From NCBI RefSeq assembly GCF_900102145.1, contig NZ_FNBC01000023.1, positions 1 through 35,307 of the forward strand: a stretch of 35,307 bases of DNA, read 5' to 3'. Source of the stretch: Thermus arciformis. Lineage in GTDB: Bacteria; Deinococcota; Deinococci; Deinococcales; Thermaceae. How positions within the stretch are numbered: position 1 is the first letter of the stretch; each line of letters starts with the position of its first letter. A program made the translations under genes and the position numbers. The notes beneath the pieces were generated by a model. The model was not told the DNA's origin. It worked only from the letters and a program-made list of their open reading frames with translations, and did no database searches. Below, piece by piece: positions 8,031-16,434 of the stretch.

Positions 8031-10748
8031 CTACCGCCGGTGCGGCGGAACCTCTTCCAGCTTAAGCCCAAAGGCCTCCCTGGCCTTTTCCAGGACCCCC
8101 GCCTCCACCTGGCCCTCCTCGTGGAGGAGGGCCAAGGCGGCGTAGGCGATGTGCCGGGCGTCCACCTCAAAGAAGTCCCTCAGGGCCTCCCGGGTGTCGG
8201 AGCGGCCGAAGCCGTCCGTGCCCAGGGCGCAGAAGGGCCGGTCCAGGTACCCCCGGATGAGGTTGGGCAGGGCCTTCAGGTAGTCGGTGGCGGCCACCAC
8301 GGGCCCCTCGTGGCCCTCGAGGGCCTCCACCACGTAGGGCCTGCGGGCCTTCCCCAAAAGCCTCCGCTCCCGCTCCGCCTCAACGGCGTCCATGTAGAGG
8401 GCCTTGTAGCTGGTGGCGCTCCAGACGTCCGCTACCACGCCGTACTGGACCAGGAGCTCCTGGGCCCTCAGGGCCTCGTTTAGGATGGGCCCGGTGCCGA
8501 AAAGCTGCACTTTTGGGCCCTTCCCCTCCCCTTCCCGGAAGAGGTAAAGCCCTTTTAGGATCCCCTCCTTGACCTTCTCCCTGGGCTCGGGCATGGGGGG
8601 GTGGACGTAGTTTTCGTTCTCAATGGTGATGTAGTAGAAGACGTCCTCCCCCCGGCCGTACATGCGGCGGAGGCCGTCTTCCAGGATCACGGCGAACTCG
8701 TAGGCGAAGGCGGGATCGTAGGCGAGGAGGTTGGGGGCGGCCAGGGCGTAGACGTGGCTCTGGCCGTCCTGGTGCTGGAGGCCCTCCCCCGCCAGGGTGG
8801 TGCGCCCCGCCGTGGCCCCGAGGAAGAAGCCCCGGGTGCGCTGGTCGGCGGCGGCCCAGACCAGGTCCCCGATCCGCTGCAGGCCGAACATGGAGTAGGT
8901 GATGAAGAAGGGGATGGTGGGGATGCCCCAGTGGGCGTAGGCCGTCCCGGCGGCGATGAACTCGGCCATGGCCCCGGCCTCGGTGATCCCCTCCTCCAGG
9001 ATCTGCCCCTCCTTGCTCTCCTTATAGGCGGTGAGGGTGCCCGCGTCCACGGGGATGTAGAGCTGCCCCTTTGGGGAGTAGACGCCCACCTGGGCGATCA
9101 GAGCCTCCATGCCGAAGGTGCGGGCCTCGTCGGGGACGATGGGGACGATGTATTTGCCGATCTTGGGGTGGCGGAGGAGCTTGGCGAGGATGCGCACGAA
9201 GGCCATGGTGGTGGAGATCTCCCGCCCCCCCGAGCCCTCGTAGAACTCCCGGAAGAACTCCTCCTCCGGGACCTCGAGGCCCCCCCCAAAGCGCACCCGC
9301 CTTTCGGGCACGAAGCCGCCCAGGGCCTTCCGCCTTTCCAGGAGGTAGCGGACCTCGGGGGAGTCCGGCCCCGGGTGGTAGTAGGGGAGCTCGGAAAGCT
9401 TCTCCTCGGGGATGGGGATGCCGAGGAAGCGCCTCGCCTCCTTCAGGTCCTCCTCGGTGAGCTTCTTCACCTGGTGGGCCACGTTCTTGGCCATGACCGT
9501 GGGGCCCATCCCGTAGCCCTTGATGGTCCGGGCGAGGATGACCACGGGGCTTCCCTTGTGCTCCACCGCGGCCTTGTAGGCGGCGTAGATCTTCGCCATG
9601 TCGTGGCCGCCCCGGGAGCGGGTGAGCTCGGTGAGCTCCTCGTCCGTCATGCCCTCAATGAGCTTCTTGAGCTCGGGGGTGTTGAAGAAGCGCTCCCTCA
9701 GCTCCTTGCCCCCGAAGGCGGCGTAGCGCTGGCTCTCCCCGTCCACCAAAGCCTCAAAGCGGCGGAGGAGGTGGCCCTCCTTATCCTTGGCGAGGAGCCT
9801 GTCCCAGGCCGAGCCCCAGACCACCTTGATCACGTGCCAGCCCGCGCCCCGATAGAGCCTTTCCAGCTCCTGGATGACCTTGGAGTTGCCCCGCACGGGG
9901 CCGTCCAGGCGCTGGAGGTTGCAGTTCACCACGAAGATGAGGTTGTCCAGCTCCTCCCGGGCGGCAAGGTGAAGCGCCCCCACCGTCTCGGGCTCGTCGT
10001 GCTCCCCGTCCCCCAGGAAGGCCCAGACCTTGGCGGAGCTTTTGGGCTTTAGGCCCCGGTCCTCGAGGTAGCGCATGAACCGGGCCTGGTAGATGGCCTG
10101 GATGGGGCCAAGGCCCATGGAGACCGTGGGGAACTCCCAGAAGTCCGGCATGAGCCAAGGGTGGGGGTAGCTGGAAAGCCCCCGGCCCCCCGGCACGGGG
10201 GGGTGGACCTCGCGGCGGAAGTTCTCCAGGTCCTCCTCCTTAAGCCGCCCTTCCAGAAAGGCCCGGGCGTAGTTCCCGGGAGAGGCGTGGCCCTGGAAGA
10301 AGACGAGGTCCCGGTCCAGCCCCGCCTCCGGTCCCCGGAAGAAGTGGTTGAAGCCCACCTCGTAAAGCTCGGCGATGGAGGCGTAGGTGGCGATGTGCCC
10401 CCCGATGCCGTCCGCCTTCTTGTTGGCCCGGGTGACCATCATGGCCGCGTTCCAGCGGAGGATGTTGGCGATGCGGCGCTCCAGCTCCAGGTCCCCGGGG
10501 TAAGGGGGCTCTTTTTCCTTGGGAAGGGTGTTCAGGTAAGGGGTGTTCAGGCGGTTTTGGGGAAAGAAGCCCTGGAGGTAGAGGTACTGGTCCAAAAGCC
10601 TGAGAAGCTCCTCCACCCGCTCAAAGCCTTCCACCCGGAGCACGTACTCCAAGGACTCCAGCCACTCCTGGTTCTCCACCTGCCAGAAGCGTTCCCGCTC
10701 CTGTGGCGAGAGGGCCCTAAAGGCTTCCACCAGCGCTTTTTCCGTCAT
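8031..10748 (-). CDS. aceE: Pyruvate dehydrogenase E1 component, homodimeric type
   Basis: E1 decarboxylates pyruvate with thiamine diphosphate and acetylates the lipoyl group of E2. The 905 residues match the single-chain (alpha2) E1 found in proteobacteria, not the split alpha/beta form. The thiamine diphosphate motif runs from GDG (246-248) to NCN (275-277). Other signatures are [21 protein letters not shown] (starting near 113, quoted as seen in part) and the transketolase-like pyrimidine-binding domain with [15 protein letters not shown]. The ATG at 10748 has a strong GGGGGAGG site. It is transcribed divergently from a LysR-type gene across 111 bases. Confidence 0.96.
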   Translation of the reverse strand: MTEKALVEAFRALSPQERERFWQVENQEWLESLEYVLRVEGFERVEELLRLLDQYLYLQGFFPQNRLNTPYLNTLPKEKEPPYPGDLELERRIANILRWNAAMMVTRANKKADGIGGHIATYASIAELYEVGFNHFFRGPEAGLDRDLVFFQGHASPGNYARAFLEGRLKEEDLENFRREVHPPVPGGRGLSSYPHPWLMPDFWEFPTVSMGLGPIQAIYQARFMRYLEDRGLKPKSSAKVWAFLGDGEHDEPETVGALHLAAREELDNLIFVVNCNLQRLDGPVRGNSKVIQELERLYRGAGWHVIKVVWGSAWDRLLAKDKEGHLLRRFEALVDGESQRYAAFGGKELRERFFNTPELKKLIEGMTDEELTELTRSRGGHDMAKIYAAYKAAVEHKGSPVVILARTIKGYGMGPTVMAKNVAHQVKKLTEEDLKEARRFLGIPIPEEKLSELPYYHPGPDSPEVRYLLERRKALGGFVPERRVRFGGGLEVPEEEFFREFYEGSGGREISTTMAFVRILAKLLRHPKIGKYIVPIVPDEARTFGMEALIAQVGVYSPKGQLYIPVDAGTLTAYKESKEGQILEEGITEAGAMAEFIAAGTAYAHWGIPTIPFFITYSMFGLQRIGDLVWAAADQRTRGFFLGATAGRTTLAGEGLQHQDGQSHVYALAAPNLLAYDPAFAYEFAVILEDGLRRMYGRGEDVFYYITIENENYVHPPMPEPREKVKEGILKGLYLFREGEGKGPKVQLFGTGPILNEALRAQELLVQYGVVADVWSATSYKALYMDAVEAERERRLLGKARRPYVVEALEGHEGPVVAATDYLKALPNLIRGYLDRPFCALGTDGFGRSDTREALRDFFEVDARHIAYAALALLHEEGQVEAGVLEKAREAFGLKLEEVPPHRR

Positions 10749-10841
10749 GCCTCCCCCTTACGGAAAGCTACACTACACCGACCTACCCCTAAGTGTGGCG
10801 CAAAGGGGCGGGGCTGTCCAATAGAACCCGCCGGGGCCTTG

Positions 10842-10860
10842 TGATAAGCTTTTCTTATCA
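10842..10860. promoter_or_regulatory. Perfect 7-bp inverted repeat at the LysR gene start
   Basis: TGATAAGCTTTTCTTATCA is a perfect palindrome with 7-bp arms and a 5-base centre; its last base is the A of the LysR start codon. It lies in the 111-base aceE/lysR divergent gap, which holds no gene. A binding site for the LysR protein itself, in autorepression, is the simplest reading. Confidence 0.6.
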
Positions 10861-11717
10861 TGAACCTGCGCCGCCTGCGCCTCTTCCTCCTCCTCGCCGA
10901 GGAAAAGAACTTCCACCGGGCGGCGGAGCGGGCCTACCTCTCCCAGCCCGCCCTCTCCCAGCAGATCCGGGCCCTGGAAGAGGAGCTCGGGGTGAAGCTT
11001 CTGGAAAGGAAGCCCTTCCGCCTGACCCCGGCGGGGGAGGCCCTGAAGGAGGAGGGAAAGAGGCTTCTTGAGGAGGTGGAGGCCCTCAAGGAGCGGGTGC
11101 GCCGCGCAGGGTGGCGCGAGCTCCGCTTCGGCGTGCCGGAGAACCTCCTCCCCGACCTCATGCCCCTCCTGGACCACCTGCGCCGGGGCCTGGGGCAGGC
11201 GGTGGAGGTCCTGGAGATGCACACCCCCGAGCAGGTGCGGGCCCTCAAGGAGGGGCGGCTGGACTACGGGCTTGCGGGGCTCAAGGTGGCAGACCCCAGG
11301 ATCGGGGAGGAACCCCTCTTCAAGGTGCCCATCGTGGCCCTCCTGCCCGAGGGGCACCCGTTGGCCAAGGAAGAGCGGGTGGCCCTTTGGGACCTAAGGG
11401 AAGAGCCCTTTCTCCTCATCCCCCGGGAAACCCTCCCGCCCCTCCACGAGGCCTTCATGGAGGTGTTCCGCAAGGCGGGCTTCGCCCCCAAGGTGGTGCG
11501 GGAGGTGGCCCGCTTTCCCCAGGCGGTGAGCCTGGTGGCCGCGGGGGTGGGGGTCTACCTCACCCTGGCCCCCTACCGGGTCTTCCCCCACCCCGGCACC
11601 GTGCTCCGGCCCCTGAAGGAGGAGGCCGCCCTGCAGGTTTCCCTCATCTACCGCAAGGACCCCGCACCCCCCCGCCTTGCGGAGGTGCGGGCCCTCCTGG
11701 CCACCCTGGCCCTCTGA
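10860..11717 (+). CDS. LysR-family transcriptional regulator
   Basis: The product has 285 residues: an N-terminal winged helix-turn-helix (1-60, MNLRRLRLFLLLAEEKNFHR, SQPALSQQIRALEEELGVKL), a linker helix, and a periplasmic-binding-protein-like effector domain (about 90-285). LysR proteins normally act as tetramers that bind a small metabolite and often control the divergent gene and themselves. Here the divergent gene is aceE, so control of pyruvate dehydrogenase is a reasonable but untested proposal. There is no Shine-Dalgarno sequence; a perfect palindrome (10842-10860) abuts the start codon. The effector cannot be inferred. Confidence 0.9.
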   Translation: MNLRRLRLFLLLAEEKNFHRAAERAYLSQPALSQQIRALEEELGVKLLERKPFRLTPAGEALKEEGKRLLEEVEALKERVRRAGWRELRFGVPENLLPDLMPLLDHLRRGLGQAVEVLEMHTPEQVRALKEGRLDYGLAGLKVADPRIGEEPLFKVPIVALLPEGHPLAKEERVALWDLREEPFLLIPRETLPPLHEAFMEVFRKAGFAPKVVREVARFPQAVSLVAAGVGVYLTLAPYRVFPHPGTVLRPLKEEAALQVSLIYRKDPAPPRLAEVRALLATLAL

Positions 11718-11722
11718 TGCCA

Positions 11723-11750
11723 CCCCATGCTGGCTTGCGCCGGCATGGGG
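11723..11750. terminator. Long hairpin between convergent genes
   Basis: A 12-bp stem (11723-11734 with 11739-11750, one G-T pair) around a TTGC loop lies 5 bases after the LysR stop, in the 89-base gap before the convergent gene ending at 11807. It has no T-run on either side. A bidirectional terminator is likely. Confidence 0.6.
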
Positions 11751-11806
11751 CCCCAAGAACAACCCCGGCCAGGGCATTCCCTGCCGCGAACCCCAAGCGT
11801 GGACGC

Positions 11807-12064
11807 CTAGGCCTGGAGCCCCGGGGCCTCCCCCTCCCCCCAGGCCAGCTCCACCAGGCCGATGAGGTCCTCCACGGGCACCCCGTAGTCCCGGGAAAGG
11901 CGGGTGATCTCGTGGCCCAGGCGGCGGAGGTGGGCGAGCTGGGCGGGCCCCGCCTCCTGGGCCAGGCCCAGAAGCCAGGAGAGGAGGGTCTCCGCCTCCT
12001 CGTCGGTGAGGCCTTCGGTCAGGGCCTCGTCTTCCAAGAGCAGGTGGGCGGGGTCTTCCCTCAT
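11807..12064 (-). CDS. Small conserved-looking hypothetical protein
   Basis: The product has 85 residues, is acidic and mostly helical by composition, with no Cys, no signal peptide and no membrane segment. I do not recognise the family. It starts MREDPAHLLLEDEAL and carries DEEAETLLSWLLGLAQEAG and HLRRLGHEITRLSRDYGVPVEDLIGLV, which looks like two or three helical hairpins. It overlaps the upstream FtsB-like gene by four bases (ATGA), so the two are probably made together, and codon use is that of the neighbours, which supports a real gene. Confidence 0.7.
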   Translation of the reverse strand: MREDPAHLLLEDEALTEGLTDEEAETLLSWLLGLAQEAGPAQLAHLRRLGHEITRLSRDYGVPVEDLIGLVELAWGEGEAPGLQA

Positions 12065-12324
12065 CGCCTCTTTAGTATCTCCTCCCGGCGCACCATGCCA
12101 AGCCTCCGGGCCAGGGCCTCGAGGTGGGCGGGGTCCTGGGCCGCGGAAAGCAGGGCCTTAAGCTCCGCCACCCGCGCCTCGGCCTGGCGAAGCTCCGCCC
12201 TTAGCCTCGCCTCCCTCTGGGCCAGCTGGTGGGCCCGCACCCCCTCCTGGGCCAGGAGGAAGAGGGCGTGCGCCAGGCCCAGGGCGAAGGCCACGTGGAG
12301 GAAGCGGTAGATGGGGCGCTCCAA
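12061..12324 (-). CDS. FtsB/DivIC-like small membrane protein with coiled coil
   Basis: The proposed product has 87 residues: a short cytoplasmic N-terminus, one membrane helix (about residues 5-26), then a coiled coil (about 29-62, EARLRAELRQAEARVAELKALL) and a tail ARRLGMVRREEILKRR. This layout (one membrane helix, then a heptad helix, then a short globular end with LGMVRREE) is that of septum formation initiators FtsB/DivIC, which link the divisome parts FtsL and FtsQ. No ATG fits; I chose TTG 12324 because TATAAT lies 9 bases upstream and an ATG at 12480 would add a non-conserved stretch running through that promoter. Function is inferred from layout only. Confidence 0.7.
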   Translation of the reverse strand: MERPIYRFLHVAFALGLAHALFLLAQEGVRAHQLAQREARLRAELRQAEARVAELKALLSAAQDPAHLEALARRLGMVRREEILKRR

Positions 12325-12333
12325 GGTGGGGCC

Positions 12334-12339
12334 ATTATA
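12334..12339 (-). promoter_or_regulatory. Consensus -10 (TATAAT) of the FtsB-like operon
   Basis: A perfect TATAAT on the minus strand, 9 bases before the proposed TTG start at 12324, with no Shine-Dalgarno sequence between. This implies a leaderless or nearly leaderless message starting with a non-ATG codon. Confidence 0.6.
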
Positions 12340-12432
12340 CCCCAGGCCCCGCCTGGAAAGATCGGGGATTTTTCTTAAGATGGAGGGAAAGGGGAAGGGG
12401 CGAGGCGTCACGGAAAAGCCTCCGGACGATAA

Positions 12433-12444
12433 AACATTTATGTT
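12433..12444. promoter_or_regulatory. AT-rich palindrome upstream of second Fur-family gene
   Basis: AACATTTATGTT has 5-bp arms around TT and sits in an AT-rich island (TAAAACATTTATGTTAG) that stands out in this GC-rich genome. It is 25 bases upstream of the -35 box of the Fur-family gene at 12520. The size and AT-richness suit an operator. Confidence 0.4.
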
Positions 12445-12468
12445 AGCCCACAGCGAACCTCCCAGGTG

Positions 12469-12496
12469 TTGCATTTGCACATCCCCTGTGTATACT
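12469..12496 (+). promoter_or_regulatory. Promoter of second Fur-family gene
   Basis: TTGCAT (12469-12474) and TATACT (12491-12496) are spaced by 16 bases. The start would be near 12503, giving a leader of about 17 bases that includes the GGAAGGAGG ribosome-binding site. Confidence 0.65.
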
Positions 12497-12519
12497 GGAA
12501 CTGAAAGGAAGGAGGAGCC

Positions 12520-12963
12520 ATGCCAAGGACCAAGGAAAAGGAAACCTACCGGGCGCGGCTAAAGGCGGTGGGCCTGCGGCACACCCTGCCGCGGGAGCGG
12601 ATCCTGAGCTTCCTGGACCGCAAAAACGTGCACCCCACCCCGGAGGAGCTCTACCAGGGCCTGAAGAAGCGGGGCTACGACATCGGCCTTTCCACCATCT
12701 ACCTGAACCTGCACGTCCTCAGGGACCACGGGCTGATCTACGAGTTCAGGGACCCCAAGGGAGCCACCCGCTACGACGGCTACACCGAGCCCCACGTGCA
12801 CCTGGTCTGCACCTCCTGCGGCAAGGTGGAGGACCTCCTCCTTAAGAACCTCCCCGAGCTGGACGTGAACCCCGCCATGCAGGCGGCCGCGGAGCGCACG
12901 GGCTGGGCCCTGGAGGGCTTCCGCCTGGAGTTCCGGGGGAAGTGCCCGAACTGCCAGGGGTAG
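12520..12963 (+). CDS. Fur-family metal/peroxide-responsive regulator (second copy)
   Basis: The product has 147 residues. The winged-helix domain contains GLRHTLPRERILSFLDR and IGLSTIYLNLHVLRDHG; the hinge has YDGYTEPHVHLVCTSCG, giving the HxH regulatory metal site and the first CxxC, and the C-terminus carries the second CxxC (CPNC). This layout is closest to PerR-type members, but the sensed signal cannot be settled from sequence. It differs from the first copy (5414-5809) in nearly all non-motif positions, so they are old paralogues. It has a clear promoter and Shine-Dalgarno sequence, unlike many genes here, and stands alone. Confidence 0.9.
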   Translation: MPRTKEKETYRARLKAVGLRHTLPRERILSFLDRKNVHPTPEELYQGLKKRGYDIGLSTIYLNLHVLRDHGLIYEFRDPKGATRYDGYTEPHVHLVCTSCGKVEDLLLKNLPELDVNPAMQAAAERTGWALEGFRLEFRGKCPNCQG

Positions 12964-12976
12964 CCGCCTAGGCCTG

Positions 12977-12999
12977 GGGCCCGGGGGTTCCCCGGGCCC
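12977..12999. terminator. Terminator between second Fur gene and pepA
   Basis: GGGCCCGGGG (12977-12986) pairs with CCCCGGGCCC (12990-12999), a 10-bp perfect stem with a 3-base loop, between the convergent Fur-family gene and pepA. There is no T-run; it is probably a bidirectional terminator. Confidence 0.7.
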
Positions 13000-13023
13000 T
13001 CGCCCTTTGCCCCCAAGCTGGCC

Positions 13024-14409
13024 CTAAAGGGCCTCCGCCGCCTTCAGGAGGGTGCGCACCCCGAAGCCCGTCCCCCCCTCGGGGCCCAGGGCGTGGGTCT
13101 TCTTGGCGAAGGCGGGCCCGGCGATGTCCAGGTGGACGAGGGGCACCCTCACGAACTCCGCCAAGAAGAGGGCGGCGGTGATGGCCCCGCCGTTTCTGTC
13201 CCCCACGTTCTTGAGGTCGGCCACGGGGCTTTTCAGCTTCTCCCGGTAGGCCTTCTCCAAGGGCATGGGCCAGACCTTCTCCCCCGCCCCTTCCGCCGCC
13301 TCCCGCACCTTCTCCCCCCAGGAGGGCTCGGTGGCGAAGAGGGCCGCCACCTCCTCCCCCAGGGCCACCACGGCGGCTCCCGTGAGGGTGGAAAGCTCCA
13401 GGATGCGCTCCGCCCCCTCCCTTTCGGCGTAGGCCAGGGCGTCCGCCAGGGTGAGGCGGCCCTCGGCGTCGGTGTTCATCACCTCCACGGTCTTGCCGGA
13501 GAGGGTCTTGAGCACGTCCCCCACCCGGTAGGCCCGCCCGGAGACCAGGTTCTCGCAGGCGGCGATGTAGCCCCTTAGCTCCACGGGAAGGCCCAAAAGG
13601 GCCGCGGCCTTGAAGGCCCCAAGCACCGCCGCCGCCCCCGCCATGTCCCCCTTCATGGTGGCCATGCCCTCCGTGGGCTTTAGGGAGTAGCCGCCGGAGT
13701 CAAAGGTGAGGCCCTTCCCCACCAGGTCCAGCCGGGCCTTAGGGCTTGGCGGGGCGTAGCGGAGGCGGACGAACCGGGGCGGGTTCTCCGAGCCCTGGGC
13801 CACGGCGAGGAAGGCCCCCATGCCGAGCTCGGCGATGGCCTTCTCGTCCAGGACCTCCACCTCCACCCCGAGGGCCCTAAGCTCCAGGGCTCGCTCCGCC
13901 AGGACCTCGGGGGTGAGGACGTTGGGGGGCTCGTTCACCAGGTCCCGGGCCAGGTAGACCCCTTCCGCCACCTTCCTCGCCCGGTCCAAAAGAGCCTCGG
14001 GGACCCCGGGAAGGTGGAGGGTGAGGGCCTTTTCCTCCCTCTTGGTCTTGTGCCGGTCAAAGCGGTAGGCCCCGAGGAGAAGCCCCTCGGCCAGGGCGTA
14101 GGCGTCCTCCAGAGGCTCCACCAGGGCCTCGAGGAAGGCGAGCCTCTGGAGGGCCTGGGCGAGCCTCCCTCCGCTTTCCCGGTCGTCCTCGCCCCGCCCA
14201 AAGAGGAGGACGGGGCCTTCCTCCGTGTAGAGGAGGAGGCTCTCCCCCGCCTTAAGCCCCGCCTCCTTCAGGGCCTGCCGTAGCCGCCCCCCAAGGCGGG
14301 CGTCCAGGGCCTCCCCCTGGGGGAGGAGGGCCCCTTCCTTGGCCCAGACCACCTTGAGGGGGGCCCGGCCCTCGGCCAGGCCGGTCTTGGCGCTTTTGAG
14401 GGTGATCAT
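13024..14409 (-). CDS. pepA: Leucyl aminopeptidase (M17 family)
   Basis: M17 aminopeptidases are hexameric, two-metal enzymes that remove N-terminal residues from peptides in the cytoplasm. The 461 residues show the variable N-terminal domain and the catalytic C-terminal domain with GKGLTFDSGGYSLKP, MKGDMAGAAAVLG and the family signature NTDAEGRL, which together supply the metal ligands and the catalytic Lys/Arg. The length is normal for the family. The gene is divergent from the DUF1385 gene; TAAAAC lies 7 bases upstream of its ATG with no Shine-Dalgarno sequence. Some PepA proteins also bind DNA, but nothing here indicates that role. Confidence 0.95.
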   Translation of the reverse strand: MITLKSAKTGLAEGRAPLKVVWAKEGALLPQGEALDARLGGRLRQALKEAGLKAGESLLLYTEEGPVLLFGRGEDDRESGGRLAQALQRLAFLEALVEPLEDAYALAEGLLLGAYRFDRHKTKREEKALTLHLPGVPEALLDRARKVAEGVYLARDLVNEPPNVLTPEVLAERALELRALGVEVEVLDEKAIAELGMGAFLAVAQGSENPPRFVRLRYAPPSPKARLDLVGKGLTFDSGGYSLKPTEGMATMKGDMAGAAAVLGAFKAAALLGLPVELRGYIAACENLVSGRAYRVGDVLKTLSGKTVEVMNTDAEGRLTLADALAYAEREGAERILELSTLTGAAVVALGEEVAALFATEPSWGEKVREAAEGAGEKVWPMPLEKAYREKLKSPVADLKNVGDRNGGAITAALFLAEFVRVPLVHLDIAGPAFAKKTHALGPEGGTGFGVRTLLKAAEAL

Positions 14410-14416
14410 GGGCTAC

Positions 14417-14422
14417 GTTTTA
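14417..14422 (-). promoter_or_regulatory. Candidate -10 of pepA
   Basis: TAAAAC on the minus strand, 7 bases before the pepA ATG and without a Shine-Dalgarno sequence, fits leaderless initiation. The match to the consensus is moderate. Confidence 0.45.
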
Positions 14423-14449
14423 CCACGGGGGCGTGGCAGAATGGGAGGG

Positions 14450-15331
14450 ATGCGGTGGCTTCTCCTGGCGAAGCAGACCGCCCTCGGGGGGGCGGCGGCC
14501 CTCGAGGGGGTGATGATGAAGGCCCCTTGGGCCTGGGCCCTGGCGGTGCGCCTGCCGGACGGGAAGATCCACGTGGAACGCCACGAGGAGAGGGCCCTCA
14601 CCGAGCGCTACCCCTGGGCGAGGCTTCCCCTCCTCCGGGGGGTGGTGGCCCTCTTTGACGCCCTTTCCGTGAGCTACCGGGCCCTGGCGCGAAGCGCCGA
14701 GCTCGCCGGGGGCGAGGAGGTTTCCCGGGGGGCGCTTTGGGGGACGGTGGCGGTGAGCCTCCTCGTGGGCATCGCCCTGTTCATCGTCTTCCCGGGCTTC
14801 CTCGCCGGGCTTTTCGTGGACGCCGCCCGCCACCCCGTGCTCCACAACCTCCTCGCGGGCCTCCTCAAGGTGGGGATCTTGGTGGGCTACCTCCGCTTCA
14901 TCCGGCGCATGCCGGAGATCCGGCGCTTCTTCATGTACCACGGGGCGGAGCACAAGGCCATCCACGCCTACGAGAAGGGGCTTCCCCTCACCGTGGAGAA
15001 CGTCCTGGCCCAGCCCCGCTTCCACCCCCGGTGCGGCACCACCTTCCTCGCCTTCGTCGTCGTGGTCTCGGTCCTGGTCTACAGCCTCATCCCCGCCCCC
15101 GGGGTCCTCTGGTGGCGGCTCCTTGCGAGGGTCCTCTTCCTTCCCCTGGTGGCGGCCTTGGCCTATGAGCTCCTCTACTTCTCCGCCCGGCACCAAGACC
15201 CCGTCTCCCGCCTCTTCCGGGAGCTCGGCTTCCGCTTCCAGGCCCTCACCGTGGCCGAGCCCACCCCGGAGATGGTGGAGGTGGCCATCCGGAGCACCGA
15301 GGCGGCCCTAGGGGAGAGGGTGGTGGCATGA
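14450..15331 (+). CDS. DUF1385 family membrane protein
   Basis: The product has 293 residues from ATG 14450 (MRWLLLAKQTALGGAAALEGVMMKAP); an in-frame ATG at 14441 is possible. The opening GGAAALEGVMM, the later FMYHGAEHKAIHAYE and the FHPRCGTTFLAFVV segment are the conserved blocks of the DUF1385 family, whose His, Glu and Cys residues look like metal ligands. Four to five membrane helices are visible (around residues 97-120, 138-155, 203-222, 230-250). The biochemical role is not established to my knowledge. The gene overlaps mnmA by four bases, so they form an operon. The family name rests on these motifs. Confidence 0.85.
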   Translation: MRWLLLAKQTALGGAAALEGVMMKAPWAWALAVRLPDGKIHVERHEERALTERYPWARLPLLRGVVALFDALSVSYRALARSAELAGGEEVSRGALWGTVAVSLLVGIALFIVFPGFLAGLFVDAARHPVLHNLLAGLLKVGILVGYLRFIRRMPEIRRFFMYHGAEHKAIHAYEKGLPLTVENVLAQPRFHPRCGTTFLAFVVVVSVLVYSLIPAPGVLWWRLLARVLFLPLVAALAYELLYFSARHQDPVSRLFRELGFRFQALTVAEPTPEMVEVAIRSTEAALGERVVA

Positions 15332-16431
15332 AGCGGGTTTTGGTGGCCATGTCCGGGGGGGTGGACTCCTCCGTGGCCGCCCTCCTCCTCAAGGAGGCGG
15401 GCTACGAGGTGGTGGGGGCCATGATGCGCTTCTGGCCCGACCTCCCGCCCCCAAGCCTAGAAGGGGGAAGGCTCCGGGCCTGGGAGAGCTGCTGCACCCC
15501 CGACGCCGCCTACGAGGCGAGGCGGGTGGCGGACCTTCTGGGCATCCCCTTCTACCTCCTGGACTACCGGGAGGCCTTTGAGGAGGAGATCGTCTCCCCC
15601 TTTCTCCAGGACTACGCCCAGGGGCGCACCCCAAACCCCTGCGCCCGGTGCAACACCTTCGTCAAGTTCGGGGCCCTCCTCAAGCAGGCCCGGAGGCTCG
15701 GCCTGGACTACGTGGCCACGGGCCACTACGTGCGGAAGGAGGGCCTTGCCCTCCTGAGGGGCCGTGACCCCAACAAGGACCAGACCTACTTCCTCTGGGG
15801 CACCCCCAAGGAGGCCCTTCCCCACCTCCTCTTCCCCGTGGGGAGGCTCACCAAGCCCGAGGTGCGGGCCCTGGCCGAGAAGGCGGGCCTCCCCACGGCG
15901 AGGAGGCCCGAAAGCCAGAACCTCTGCTTCGTGGCCGGCGACCTCAAGGGCTTCCTCAAGGAGCGCCTGAAGCCCAGGCCCGGCCCCCTGGTGGACGCCC
16001 TCACGGGGGAGGTGGTGGGGGAGCACGAGGGGGCGAGCCTCTACACCCTGGGCCAGCGGAAGGGCCTAGGGCTCTACAAGACCCACCTGGAACGGTACGT
16101 GGTGGGCGTGGACCCGGGGAGGAACGTGGTCTACGTGGGCCCCAAGGAGGCCTGCTACTTTGAGGGCCTGGAAGGGGAAGGCCTCAACCTCCTCGCCGAG
16201 CTTCCCGAGGAGGTGGAGGTCCAGGTGCGCTACCGCACGCCCCCCGTGCGGGCCAAGGTGGAGTCCTTGAACCCCTTGCGCCTCCGCTTTGCCCACCCCG
16301 TCTTCGCCGTGACCCCGGGGCAGAGCGCCGTCTTCTACCAGGGGGAGAGGCTTCTTGGGGGCGCGGTGATCCGCAGGGGGCTTTACAACCTGGTGGGCCT
16401 CGAGGCGCCCCAAGCCCTGACTTTCTCCTGA
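15328..16431 (+). CDS. mnmA: tRNA-specific 2-thiouridylase MnmA
   Basis: MnmA adds sulfur to U34 of tRNA-Glu, -Gln and -Lys, which secures decoding of A/G-ending codons. The 367 residues have the PP-loop SGGVDS (9-14) for ATP adenylation of uridine, the nucleophile Cys105 in TPNPCARCN, and Cys200 in ESQNLCFVA, the persulfide-carrying cysteine. TGHYVR and DPNKDQTYFLWG are further signatures, and the C-terminal beta-barrel domains are present. It starts on the ATGA overlap with the DUF1385 gene. Its stop codon lies inside the candidate Pho box of pstS. Confidence 0.97.
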   Translation: MKRVLVAMSGGVDSSVAALLLKEAGYEVVGAMMRFWPDLPPPSLEGGRLRAWESCCTPDAAYEARRVADLLGIPFYLLDYREAFEEEIVSPFLQDYAQGRTPNPCARCNTFVKFGALLKQARRLGLDYVATGHYVRKEGLALLRGRDPNKDQTYFLWGTPKEALPHLLFPVGRLTKPEVRALAEKAGLPTARRPESQNLCFVAGDLKGFLKERLKPRPGPLVDALTGEVVGEHEGASLYTLGQRKGLGLYKTHLERYVVGVDPGRNVVYVGPKEACYFEGLEGEGLNLLAELPEEVEVQVRYRTPPVRAKVESLNPLRLRFAHPVFAVTPGQSAVFYQGERLLGGAVIRRGLYNLVGLEAPQALTFS

Positions 16432-16434
16432 CAA
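16417..16434 (+). promoter_or_regulatory. Pho-box-like direct repeat upstream of pstS
   Basis: CTGAC occurs at 16417-16421 and again at 16428-16432, exactly 11 bases apart, one helical turn, as in PhoB/PhoP boxes (CTGACTT TCTC CTGACAA). A weak TGTAAG -10 follows at 16448-16453. The repeat overlaps the mnmA stop. The position in front of pstS supports phosphate control. Confidence 0.5.

Noticed and set aside
6828-8483. 551-codon plus-strand frame across aceF and aceE
   Set aside because: Antisense to the pyruvate dehydrogenase genes; no recognisable domain and a composition typical of shadow frames.
8601-10052. 483-codon plus-strand frame across aceE
   Set aside because: Antisense shadow of aceE, low-complexity product.
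11805-12978. GCCTAGGCCTGG present at about 11805 and 12966
   Set aside because: Two copies of a GC-rich 12-mer near gene ends; too little to call a repeat family in such GC-rich DNA.
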